Assembly (NCBI GenBank): GCA_951394405.1
Contig: OX596336.1
Span: 1,984,001-2,048,000 of the forward strand
Reading direction: 5' to 3'
DNA: 64,000 nt
Origin: Coprinellus micaceus
Taxonomy: Eukaryota > Basidiomycota > Agaricomycetes > Agaricales > Psathyrellaceae
Both the position numbers and the translations under genes were made by a program. Within the stretch, counting starts at the first letter, position 1. Every line of letters starts with the position of its first letter. Below, one piece after another: positions 1-11,600 of this stretch. A model generated the notes under the pieces. The model was given only the letters and a program-made list of their open reading frames with translations. It did not search any database and was not told where the DNA came from.

Positions 1-3000
1 CAGCATGTCCGGGATCAGCGAGCCGCTCGTGTCGAGCGACCAGCGGACTCTCAGATTAGTTCCGAGTTCCTTGATGCACTTCCTCCTGACATTCGTGCAG
101 AGATCCTACAGCAGGAAGCCATAGAGCGTGAACGGAATCGCCGTGCTGAGGAATCTGCCGCCGCCGCACCTGCTCGAGCCGCCGAGGAAATCGACCCAGC
201 CAGCTTCATCGCGAGTCTCGACCCCGCGCTCAGGCAAGCTGTTCTCCTTGAGCAAGACGACGGTTTCATTGCCAGTTTGCCCGCACACATGGTCGCTGAA
301 GTTGAAGGATATCGGGAGCCTGCCGGTGGAGCGGCCGCCAGGCAACGCCTTGCTCGGACGTCCGCTATCCGTGGCCTTCCTCCTGGTATGACTCGAGGTG
401 GCGTCCGTGGAGCTCAGGTCGACGGTACCAAGGCTCGACCCCAGCACGATGCCATTCAATTGTTGGACAAGGCTGGCATCGCGACCCTCATTCGGCTTCT
501 CTTCTTCCCCCAGGTTCTCAAGAAGACTCTGCTCTTCAAAGTCCTTGTTAACCTCTGCGAGAACTCGAAGACCCGAACGGACCTGTTCAACCTCCTGCTC
601 AGCATCCTTCAAGATGGCACGGGCGATTTGGTCGCTGTTGACAAAAGCTTCGCACAGATGTCGGTCAGGGGAACGAAACCTCAAACACCTAAAACTCCAG
701 GCAAACAGAAGCTAGGCCACGACTACTTCTCCGCTCTCCCTCTTCCCGTGACGCAGATCGAAGCGATCCCGGACCTCATCGCCCAGAAGTGTCTAGATGC
801 TCTGAACTTCATCGTCACCTCGAACGAGCTTGCATCACTCTTCTTCCTCACTGAGCACGAACTCCCACCTGGCCTTCGCCGGTCGTCGAAGAAGGGCAAG
901 GGCAAAGAGAAATTTGTTCCCCAATCCCACTACCCCATCGTCCTTCTCCTCAGCCTACTCGATCGCCAATCTCTCCTCCGCACCCCCGCTATCATGGAGT
1001 CAGTGGTTGGGCTTCTTGCGACTGTTACTCGACCTCTCACCAGCCTCAAGGACTCGAAGTCCTCCACTGCGATCACTGGTCCATCAATCAGCGGCGGTCA
1101 ACCCGCGCCAGAATCCAATGCACCTGCAACTGGTGAGGTAATCCCTCCTCCTGCGACTGCTCCTGTGGCGACTCCCGCTGCTCAAGCACCACCAGCTCAA
1201 TCGGTTGTCGAACCTGGTACGTCTGGAAAATCCCCCTCCGGCAAGTCAAACTGACTCCTCTACCCTAGCAGTGCCATCCCAGCCGCCAGTATCGCTTGAA
1301 CCTGGGCCCAAAATCGAGAGTGTCGAAGAGAAGGTCCTTCTCGCCAACCCTCCTCAAATTCCTCATGCCGTTCTCCGCCTCATCGTCAATATCCTCACAA
1401 TTGGAGAATGCTCTGCGCGTACATTCCAGCAGAGCTTGGCACTCATTCAAAACCTGTCATACGTCCCTGATGCTCGCGATGTAATCGCCCAAGAGCTCAA
1501 GGCGAAAGCGCAGGAGTTTGGACAGATCCTTATCGCCGACTTGGACGAGCTGGCAAAGACATTGCATGACGGAAACGAACCCGCTACTACCAGCTGTATT
1601 GCCAACAAATTTTCGCCTGCGTCGTCCGCTCAAGCGAAGCTACTCCGTGTCCTCAAGACCATCGATTACATGTACACCCCAAGGCCTTCAAAGGATAAGG
1701 ACAAGGACAAGAGCAAAGACATCGAGAAAGTGCAGACTATCTACGAGTCCTTCCGGTTCACCACCCTTTGGAAGGGGCTGGGCAACTGCCTGGAAGTCAT
1801 CGGCGAGAAAGAGGATACGGAGCATATCGGCACAGTGCTCTTGCCTCTCATCGAGTCGCTGATGGTCGTCTGCAAGTATGTCGGCTCCACCGCATCTTCC
1901 GCCATCGCCGCGCGTGCTCTTCGTGGATCCGCTTCGCCTCGATCGCCTACATTGCCCAAGGAGTCGATGGAGGAGCTGTTCATCTCGTTCACGGATGCCC
2001 ACCGCAAGGTTCTTAACCTCATGGTTCGCAATAACCCTTCGTTAATGAGCGGCTCATTCTCGCTCCTGGTCAACAATCCTCGCGTGCTCGACTTTGACAA
2101 CAAGAGGAACTACTTTAACCAACAGGTTCGCCGCCGCCCTCAGCTGCGCGAACCTCCCAGCACGCTGCAACTGAACGTGCGCAGGAGTCGTGTGTTTGAA
2201 GACAGCTTCCAGTACCTCCAGCGCAAGACGGGTGACCAGATCAAGTATGGCAAGCTCAATGTCCGGTTCTATGATGAGGAGGGTGTCGATGCGGGTGGTG
2301 TGACGCGAGAGTGGTTCCAGATTCTCGCGCGGCAGATGTTCGATCCTAACAACGCGCTCTTCCAACCTTGCGCCGCGGACAAGCTCACCTACCAGCCCAA
2401 CAAGAACTCGTGGGTCAACCCAGAGCACCTGTCGTTCTTCAAGTTTGTTGGTCGAGTGATTGGCAAGGCGATCTATGACGGCCGTCTCCTTGATGCATAC
2501 TTCGCGAGGAGCTTGTACAGGCAACTGCTGGGTAAGCCGGTGGACTATAAGGACGTGGAGTGGGTGGATCCGGAATACTACAAGAGTTTGTGCTGGATTC
2601 TGGAGAATGACCCTACCTTGCTGGACCTTACCTTCAGCGTGGAGGCAGACGAGGTGCGTGTCGTCCCTTCCTTTGGCCATTCGACCATACTGACCCTGTC
2701 TAATCTAGTTCGGCGTCAACCGCATCATACCCTTGAAGGAGGGCGGTGATACCCTTGCCGTCACCAACGAGAACAAGCGGGAGTTCGTTCAGCTTTCTGC
2801 TTCATATCGTCTTTACTCTTCAATCAAGGACCAGATCGAGAGCTTGCTCACCGGGTTCTACGAGGTCATTCCCAAGGAGCTTATTACCATCGTATGTCGC
2901 GTTTATGTCTTCCTCTCGTCCTGTTTCTGACCGACCCGGTCCCTTAGTTCAACGAACAAGAATTGGAGTTGCTCATCTCTGGAACTCCTGATATTGACGT

Positions 3001-3404
3001 CGACGAATGGCGCGCTGCGACTGAGTACGTCAGCTACACCAGCACGGACCCCAACATCGTCTGGTGGTGGCGTGCCCTCAAGTCCTTCAATCGCGACGAG
3101 CGGGCCAAGGTTCTGTCATTTGCAACCGGTACATCCAAGGTGCCCCTGAATGGGTTCACCGAGCTCCAGGGAGTGCAGGGAGTACAGAGGTTCTCCATTC
3201 ATAGGGCGTATGGCGAAAACGATCGGCTGCCACAGGCCCATACTTGTACGTTTCTTTCTACCTGGTTTTGTTGCTAAGAGGAAACTTATTGTCATTACAG
3301 GCTTCAACCAAATCGACCTACCCCAGTATTCTTCGTATGAAATGCTTCGTCAGCAGCTGTTGCTTGCGATAAACGAAGGCGGTGAAGGCTTCGCGTTCAG
3401 CTAA
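1..3404 (+). CDS. TOM1: HECT E3 ubiquitin ligase, Tom1/HUWE1 type, C-terminal part
   Basis: Partial gene entering from the left edge in frame 1. Exons 1-1216, 1269-2653, 2709-2891, 2948-3245 and 3301-3404; introns are 52-56 bp GT-AG and phases join exactly. The visible start carries a HUWE1/Tom1-type ubiquitin-binding motif (FLDALPPDIRAEIL, about position 70-110), then a helical region, a low-complexity Ala/Pro linker, and a full HECT domain (about 2090-3400) with the N-lobe signature VDAGGVTREWF. The catalytic cysteine lies in PQAHTCFNQIDLP and its codon is split by the last intron (T at 3245, GC at 3301-3302). The protein ends in GEGFAFS, a typical HECT C-terminus with the conserved Phe. 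The family transfers ubiquitin through a Cys thioester and acts in yeast on excess histones and ribosomal proteins. Tom1 assignment rests on the ubiquitin-binding motif plus HECT order; the N-terminal armadillo part lies outside the window. Confidence 0.93.
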
Positions 3405-3776
3405 TCCTCCGTGCAGACAGTTACATCTTGTGCCATGCATCGTATCCTCCCTTCTCTTCTCTCTCCATGTCCTCTCGAGCCACTCCCAGCAGACCCTTGC
3501 ATCGACTCTTTATTTTCAAAGCTTTCAGTAGACCGCAAATCATGTAATAATATTCTCTCAATATACAAGCGCATCCATCCCTTTCGTGCTCGTGCATCAC
3601 CAATTGCTCCCGGTCGGCAATGTGGGGTAGCTGTTAGCCGGTGGAGGTGCTCAACAAATCCATTATAACGTCGCTCATGCAGATGTTCATTCTCCCGCTT
3701 CCACACCCTTCTCCCTGTATTTGCTGAACACTATAACCGCCGCAGGTCCCCAAAAGCCTCACTGAAGCCGACTATC
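3405..3776. other. Intergenic: HECT 3' UTR and oxidoreductase promoter
   Basis: Tandem spacing of 372 bp. An AT-rich stretch with aataatatt around 3545 could be the HECT polyadenylation region. I see no ORF with coding character, no RNA gene and no clear TATA element. Confidence 0.5.
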
Positions 3777-4989
3777 ATGAGAGGATTCGTTGTGAAAGAC
3801 CTTGCCCATCCCTCCAAGATCCCCCTTGCGACCGACGTCCCCGAGCCCAAGGCTGGCAAAGATCAGGTCATTGTCGATGTGTACAGTGCAGGCCTGAACT
3901 TCTTTGATGTACGTGCCCGATTACTTGTGCCTGGCTGGTCATTACTAAACCCCCAAATCCTTCCCCTATGCCGACCCCATAGATTCTCCAAGCCCAAGGC
4001 AAATACCAAAACAAACCACCTCTCCCCTTCGTCCTCGGAACCGAATTCGCAGGACGCATCTCCCGCTCGTCCCCACTCCCCACAGGATGCCCCTTCAAGC
4101 CTGGTCAACGCGTCTTCGGCGCAGCCCAAGGCGCCTTCGCCGAGAACGTCGCAGTGGAGTGGCAGAAGCTCATCCCACTGCCAGATAACATCAGCTTCGA
4201 CCAGGGTGCGGGGCTCTTTGTGACCTGGCCGACGAGTTACGAAGCATTGGTGGGGAGGGCCGAGTTGAAGAAGGGGGAGTGGGTGCTAGTGACCGCTGCT
4301 GCGGGTGGTGTGGGCATTGCCGCGGTTCAGATCGCCAAGGGTATGTCCCGAACTCACTCTGCGAAACACGAAGCCTATGTATCTAATGGGACGAGTGTAG
4401 CACTTGGAGCGAAGGTTATCGCCGCCGCGGGCTCGGCCTCGAAGATTGAGGTCGCAAAGCAATACGGAGGCGCAGACTATGGCGTTAACTACTCTACTCC
4501 GGGCTGGCAGAAAGAGGTCCTCAAGATAACTGGAGGGAAGGGTGTGGACGTCATTTACGACCCGGTTGGTTTGATCAACGGTTAGTCCCCCTTTCTCTAT
4601 CGGGGCGTTTCTGAGCGAACCAACGCGACACGCGCCATACAGATTCTCTCAAATGCATCGCATGGAAAGGTCGGGCGCTCGTCATCGGTTTCGCCGCCGG
4701 TACCATCGAAAAAGTCCCTATGAACCTCGTCCTCCTCAAGAACGTCTCCCTTGTTGGCTTGCACTGGGGCGCATACACCCAGAAGGAGCCCTCGCGTGTC
4801 CCTGTCGTCTGGAAGGACCTGCTTGACATGTTCGCAAAGGGGATCGTCAGCCCAGTCACATATACCAAATCGTGGACTTTGGAAGAGTTGGCTGAAGGGT
4901 TGGGGGCGCTGGAGAGGAGGGAGACGTGGGGGAAGGCAGTTATTAAGGTGAAGGAGGACGACTCTGCGAAAGTTGGGGCAAAGCTTTAG
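3777..4989 (+). CDS. Zinc-free MDR oxidoreductase (NADPH:quinone oxidoreductase-like)
   Basis: Four exons: 3777-3908, 3983-4340, 4401-4580 and 4643-4989, giving 338 aa. The start is the first ATG of the frame and begins MRGFVVKDLAHPSKIP, typical of the quinone oxidoreductase branch of medium-chain dehydrogenases/reductases. The N-terminal GroES-like half carries LGTEFAGRI. The Rossmann half has the nucleotide-binding loop AAAGGVGIAAVQIAK, followed by VDVIYDPVG. No cysteine cluster for structural or catalytic zinc is visible, as expected for QOR proteins. Inferred role: NADPH-dependent reduction of quinones or enones, probably cytosolic or mitochondrial. The substrate cannot be read from sequence. 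Intron 4341-4400 is 60 nt, a multiple of 3. The gene is convergent with the TBC gene downstream. Confidence 0.9.
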
Positions 4990-5731
4990 GTGCTGGGTGG
5001 CGGAGAGACTCTTCTTGGATGTGTTATATTATACCAGCTCCGGTTATGTTTATGGCCTAGCGATAAGCACAACCCGCACGGCAGTTCACATAGATATGTG
5101 AGGTTGGAACAAGAACTGCGTTGCTTTTGTTATTTTGTGGTATGTACTTGGCTCTCTGCAGAAACCCCTGGAGACGACTACCTATCGCGGGTGCTAATTT
5201 CGGGCGTTGTACGCCCGAGGCCGGTGTGGGAAGCTTGGCGCCACTTAGTCCCCGGGCGCTTAACACGTTTTAAACGATCCTGGTGCTGGACACGAAGCCT
5301 CCCCTCTCGAGGGAGCTGGGCTATCAGTACAAAAGCAGCCAGAGCTGCACCATCATCCAGCTGGGGAGGCCAAATCCGGTGACCCCCGGGAAGAGGGCAG
5401 GGTCCTAGGCCGCCCAAAAAATGACCAGAGCAAGATAGTCTATATAGCACGAGTGGCACCAAAAGAGCGATTAACATGTACGATAGCGAGCAAAGAAGAA
5501 AGAAAGAAAAAGATCTAGCATAAATATGATGAAATATAAGATATGTTTTTCCACGACCCAGTTCAACCCAGGCGTTGAACTGTTGAGCCGATTCAGATCC
5601 GTTCCAATGAATGTGTGTAGGTGGGTATGCGCGGTAGACAAGAGCAAGGTAGCGCAGATGAAAGCTAGCTGCAAAAGTAGACGGTCGAACTGATTCTGTG
5701 AAAGTGCGGTGACGGCAAGGGTATCGGTGTA
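4990..5731. other. Intergenic between two convergent genes
   Basis: Shared 3' flank of 742 bp between the oxidoreductase and the TBC gene. It holds a perfect 7-bp inverted repeat with a 3-nt loop at 5201-5217 (cgggcgt tgt acgcccg). Polypurine AAAGAAAGAAA at 5495-5510 is on the plus strand. No convincing coding or RNA gene. Confidence 0.45.
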
Positions 5732-8288
5732 TCACGAATGGCCGCTGTTCCCCCGTTTGAATGTGGACATCATGCTCGCGAAGGACGACCGCTGTGTTGA
5801 ACCGGCGTCCTCGTTTTTGTGTACGGCCTCCGCGTATCTGAGACCACGGGTAAGCTTAACGCAGAAAGAAATGCAGGAAGGTGAACTTACAGTAGCTTGT
5901 ATCGCACGAGCTCCTCTTCCATTTCTTCGTTTCTCAGCCTTTGTTTGACGAGTTCGTTGAGGAGATCGACGTGGTCCGTATTCAGCTGGGCCAGGGTCGT
6001 TTCCAGGGTTTTCCTGTCACCGTGGTCAGTCAGCTCCATGTAACGGCACACCCCCTTCCGTCGAAACGAGGCCACTCACACTTGATCCTTCAGCTGCCGA
6101 TTTGAATTGCGCAGATCGTCGACCATTTGATTGTGCTTGTTCGTTTCCCGCTATATAAACGAAGAGAATGCATATGAACAAAAGGAGATAAAACAAGCGT
6201 CAAATTAGGCGCCGGACTTGGCGTATAGATTCGTACCATGAGATCCTCATATTCGTGACGGTAACAATCGAGCATGAAAGGGGTTATTGGTACGGAGACG
6301 GATTCTTGTACAAGCGCATTGGTGTGGTATAGGGACTTTTCGTCATCGCCGTGGGAGGGGAGCTGAGGGGACGTCTGGTAAGTGAGGTAGATGACAAGCG
6401 TGAATGGAGGTACGGTACCTTGTACGCGTCCAGGAGCTTGCCATTCAGGAATGCCAAGATTTCGTCGAATTTCATCTTGAGCAGAACGTCTTCGTTCTTC
6501 CGTAGCAGCTGGATGCTGAAGCTGAAGATGGCCTCGATTCCGTTTGCGAGCATACTGTCGTATATCCGGAAGACGATATCCAGGGGGAAACTGGGACTAA
6601 GGGTTGGTGGGCAGCTTTGACATTGAGGGCGGCGGCGCTCACCGGTAGCTGAACACAGTCAAAAACCACTGCGAGCAGTACATTGTTGACTTGATCCCTT
6701 GTCGGAGAAAGTGGACATGAAGGACCGGTAGGAGCTCTTCGACGAGTCGATCAAACTACAGAATCAATGCTGCCGTCCTTTGTACACGAAGCGATCGAGT
6801 TACTAACCTGGAACTATATCCTTATGTTAGCTCCGGGACCGTATGCGACAGTATGGGGTTGGGGGACTCACCAAACGCATTTGCAACTTGGGCATTTCAG
6901 GAAGGAAATGACCTCGCAGGTCGTACACATGCATCAATCGAACCAACAAGGAGAAGGCCTCCTCATCAGGCATCTAAGGGGATGTATATTTAGTACCCCA
7001 TGGGGTTTATTTAGATGGGCGTCGCGTACATTGAGTAGCAGGATTGCGACAACGAATGGCAGGCCTTGACAGTAGCCTACCTGGGGGTCGTATCTAGGGG
7101 CTTGTCAGCGGCATGGTCGTCGACGGTCGGCAGGAGTTGCGTACAAAGAGTACGCTTTGAGCACATTGAATAGATTTTCCTGGCCGATCCCTTGTCCATC
7201 GTTGAAGAAAGCATGGTGTGGAAACGTTCTAGGGGGCCGGAGGGGTTAACTTTCCGGGAAGGCAACGTACAAGGTCTACCTCACCTTCCCAAATCCCGTG
7301 TAATCGCCTTCTCATGCACGCTAGACTCCTTTAGAAGTTTCAAGTACGTTGCTTCCAATTCTGGGTCCTTCGAGGCTGCCCTTGATGAAGTAAGGGGCTA
7401 TTAGGCGCCGGGCGGTGTGGAATGCAGCATCAAGGAGGACGTACATGTGTTGCCACATCATGCCTCGAAGTGTATTTGGAATGCCTTTGGCGATAGCTTG
7501 GGCGAGTTCTTGAGGCCGCTCGGCGGCAAAGCCCTGGTAATCTTATTTCATTCAGGTCGGGTTGCGGCACTTGCAACACGAGATCGCAGCATACCAGAGA
7601 TGACGGCGCCCCAGAAGTCTAAATGCGGTCGTCATTTGTCAAAGGTTAATATGAGCGGAAGATTAAGTGACATACCCCAGTCGATGGAAGCATCGTGGCC
7701 GTTAACGTTAGAGTGAACCTGCTCCTCCTTCTGCAGCCTCGCAAACTCCTCTTGGAGCTTCTGGGTTCCCTCGATGCTGGCTCGGACTGAGGCCCTGCGT
7801 TTCTGCAATTCGACCGAATCCTGGCTTGCACGGTGGTTTGATCGGATGGTGGTGGTCGAGGCCGTCTTCTTGTGTCTGTGTTTGCCGGGAGGGGCATCGT
7901 CCAGCGCGATGGAGAAGTGGCTGCCTGCGCTAGTCGGCCTTCCGTTGGCGGATTCGGAAGCTTCTGTGTCTTCTGTGTCATGCAGGGACTGGGTTGAGTG
8001 TGGGACCGGTGTTTCCAGGTCTGGTGCTGCTGTCGTGGGCTCGACCCGCTGGAGCGAGGGTGTTGCCGTCAGGAGATTTGGTGAGGGTGGGGCGTCTGGC
8101 TCGTCATCGTCGAGAGCAACGTCATTGAAGCTTGCTGCTGATGCAACGGAGTCCCTGGTGGCAGGGATATCGGTGTCCGGGGATGTAGGAGTGGGGGGAT
8201 CGGGGGCGAATGCTGGGAGATGGGGGGAGCGCAGGGACTCGAGGGAGACGGGCTCAATGAGGGTGAAACCAGACTTGCTAAGACTCAT
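5732..8288 (-). CDS. TBC-domain Rab GTPase-activating protein (Gyp5/EVI5-like)
   Basis: Fourteen exons on the minus strand give 602 aa: 8288-7676, 7618-7595, 7541-7445, 7380-7285, 7228-7145, 7093-7030, 6973-6872, 6813-6808, 6755-6643, 6590-6419, 6374-6237, 6150-6080, 6013-5891 and 5837-5732. Residues 1-205 are Ser/Thr/Pro-rich and probably disordered. The TBC domain (about 230-455) has LRGMMWQ, the arginine finger in ITRDLGR (Arg277) and the glutamine finger in YCQG (Gln314), so catalytic residues are intact. A coiled coil follows (about 504-575), then a short tail. This TBC plus coiled-coil order matches Gyp5/EVI5 proteins, which stimulate GTP hydrolysis on Rabs in exocytic and endocytic traffic. 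Exon 8 is only 6 nt (TTCCAG), needed for RLFQFDRL. Divergent from the Arf GEF across 385 bp. Confidence 0.92.
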
Positions 8289-8673
8289 ATTGGGGATGTC
8301 GAGAAGAACCTGCTTCTGGTAGTCGGTAGATTTGAAACAGCAATGTCCGTGTCAGCTTGGGTTTGCATGTGTTGTGTGATGCGAGGCCAGGCCCCTGTTC
8401 CCGATTGACTATGTTCTGGATGGTACACGAGGCGACAAATGAATATTGAATTGGGAGCCTCGAGGAGATGCTGGGATATGACCTCGACACCCCGATGCCT
8501 GTGCCAATTTGGGCAAGAAAGGGGCCATCTGCGCCACGTGTTGCACCAACTTGGGGCTTGCCCAACAACTCTCTCCAAAATCAAGTCCTTCATATATTCC
8601 CCGCCTCGAGTCTGGTTCGTTCCTCCATTCCCTCCCGTATTCTCCCCCTCACATCCCCCAAGTCCTTTGCGTC
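8289..8673. promoter_or_regulatory. Divergent promoter region, TBC GAP / Sec7 GEF
   Basis: 385 bp between the start codons of two divergent trafficking regulators. Pyrimidine-rich C/T tracts precede the Sec7 gene ATG on the plus strand (8615-8660), a common fungal core-promoter feature. No TATA box or known operator is evident. Co-regulation is an inference from arrangement only. Confidence 0.4.
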
Positions 8674-11600
8674 ATGGCAGAGCCAGGCTCTCCAGCCGCA
8701 AAGGCCGAGCAGCGCGCTGTCCTCGTCGCCAGACTCAAGAGAGCCGCGTCCTTGCCACGCATGAAGGATGGTCGCCGCCCACCAATGCATGCAGAGGCGG
8801 TCAGCGAGAGCGAGAAGGGTCACCAGCCAGAGTCATCAGCGCCGACCACCGATGTCGAAGACGCCAGCGTGCAGGAGCCAACAAACGCCGAGCCCCAGCA
8901 TCATCACCAGAACGGACCTGACCTGGTATCGACCTTGGATGAACCCGAGAGCAATGGCCAACAGACACCGAAGGACGTCGAGGAGAGTTTGCCGGTCGAG
9001 GTGCAACCAGGCGGGTTCGATACGGAGGGAGATGCAGAGCCGGAGGACAGACCCTTCTCGCCAAACCCCAGTGGTCGTTCACGGCGCCGCCGCTCGCGTT
9101 CGCGTTCCCGGACGTCCAAGGATTTCAAAGCCAAAAACCGTGCACCGACACCCGCACTGGCCGGCGATTCGTCCCCAGACGAGGCACCACCGATACCAGG
9201 CGCCATCCCCATCTTCCCCGCGCTGTTGCAGCCAGTCCCACTCACATCGCCCCTTCCCCCTCAGTTCATCCCGTACCACCAGAACATGTTTGGCGCCGTG
9301 CCAGAAGCCCTCTTCTATCCAGGAACTTCTCCACCGACGCCACTTCCACTTCCATCGCTCGAAGCAATTCAAAAGGGCTTAATGCGCTCAAACAGTGCAG
9401 GAGGGACCCAAGCAAGCCGACGATTGGCGATGGCCAAGCTCACGGGTGGGACCGAAACATACGACCCTTCACCATCTCCAACGCCTCCCCCTCTCCCTGG
9501 CAGCAGGCTCGCTCGCAACAACACAGTCGCTGGCGGAGAACGCATAGCCGCACGTCAGTTAATGTTGGGTCGGCTCGCCGGCCGAGTAGCGAAGGAAACG
9601 GATACCGAGCAGGCCAGCGGCGCTAGTGGTGAAGACCGCGGCGCTCCATCCCCGGGCCCAGACAAGCGCAGGCGGCGTCGATCACGCAGGCGCTCATCAG
9701 TCTCCGCTGCAGTTAACCCCGCCGTGTCGGATTCCGATCGCGTTTCCACGCCCTCCCAGACGCCCATACCCCCGGCGCCTCTCTTCACTCTGCAGCACGA
9801 CCCATATTTTGATTCGCGCGCGGCGTCCGCCACTCCCAATCAAGCTTCTTCAAGTTCGCGCAATCACAGTAACGAACATGTCGCTGCTGCTCCAACCCCT
9901 CCTCCTCCTCCTTTGCCTGACGCTTCAGCAGACCGGCAAGAGCATCGCCGAAGGAGTGTTCTGATAGAGGACGATGAGGATGAAGATCGTTACCAGCCTC
10001 AGCCTCGGATACCCACAATCTCGCATACCCCACCGCCCCCTCGAGCATCACCGCACATGTCCATGTTGCGCAGTGTACTCCAGAGATCCGAGTCACCTGC
10101 TTTGCATTCACCGAGCGCGATGCACCATCCTAACGAAGCGAACGGTTCGAGCACCGTCCCTATATACCTCGGTCGGGGATCACCCGCCCGCCAAGATAGA
10201 TTCCCCGCCAGCCCATTCGCTACCCCGCTGAAGGAGAAGGATAGGCAGCTGAGTGACGACGAAGAGGAGAGAGTGCTGTACCCTGCCGATACCCTACGGC
10301 CGCGCACACCTGCGACTGCTACGAATGTCGACGCTTTCGATCGAGAAATTAGTTGGGTCGCGACCCCAGGTGGGTACACCATCGTCCCAACTTCCTTAGT
10401 GCCCCACTAACTCCTTTGATAGTACCGGAAATTAGATCTCAAGCTAACGACGACGACGACGACTACGATGAATACGACGAGGATGTGGTTGCCGAGGTCG
10501 TGGTCAAGGACGAACGTGATCAATACCTGGAGTATGGTGAACCCCCACTGTCACCATCATCAACACAAGGGTTCCTGCACCGCGACACGGTGTATGACGA
10601 CGTATCCCCTCGAGTCTCTAGTACGAAAAGTATTGTTATCGAGTCCGAGGCGTCTGCCGACGTTTACCCTATCCGTATTAACTCCTCCGTATTCAATGCG
10701 GTCCCTCTTTCTCAATCAGAATCGTACGGTCAGGTACGGCATCTATCTGATACTTTTTTGTTGATCCTCGAGCTCAGATCGCTCTTTCCTCCTTTTGCAG
10801 CAACGGTCACCGCTCAATAGCGAGTTCTTGGAATGGGAGGATCGCTCGACTGCGACCAACGAGTTGACGACGAAGCGAAGCGTGGAAGCCAGTTCACCAA
10901 GCACTTGGGAAAAGATGAAGAGCACCTTCTCCCGGTCCGGCTCGAGTGCAGGGCGTCGATCCCGCACGAACAGCATCCTCAACCGCGGCGACCCGCGCAA
11001 CTCGAACATCAGCAGAGAGAGCCAAGGTAGCCTCACTAGTGGCGGAAGGGTTGAAAAGAGCGACTCCATCACTCCCCAGGCACCGTTTGCACCCCAGCTT
11101 ATGCACTCAAATTCCGCCTCTGCATCGATGTTGTCCCTACCGCAGCATTCGCCATTCCGGGGCAACCCGTCCCCCATTCCTCCAGCGACCCCAGCGGACA
11201 TGTCGAGGTACCAAAACGACAAGCTGTTCCCCTTCCCTGGTATGAAGAAGTTGGAGGAGCAGCGGAATAGAGACCGGGCGCGGGGATTCCCTTTCACGTC
11301 AGCTTCAACACCCGACGTCTCTCAGCCTATCAATGGTCACGACGAAGTCAACGCATCCCCCTCCGCGCAATCGTTTTCTCCGTCACCTCAAAGCAAGGAA
11401 TCAAGTCGCGAGCGCAAGGACTCCACAGGCAACCAGCCTAATGAACCACGCTTGGGATACTCGCCAGTGCGACAACCAGGGTATATCGACCTACCCCCTC
11501 TCGCCGCTTCGACGCCCTCCAAGGGCAAACTTCCTGTGACGTTTGGCGAAGTCAAGCAGTGGCTCAGCAAGAACAAGAGCAAGAAGTCCCAGTCGTCCCA

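Noticed and set aside
7774..8322. Long plus-strand ORF opposite the first TBC exon
   Set aside because: It is the antisense shadow of a Ser/Pro-rich exon; composition mirrors the opposite strand and it has no family resemblance or splice support.
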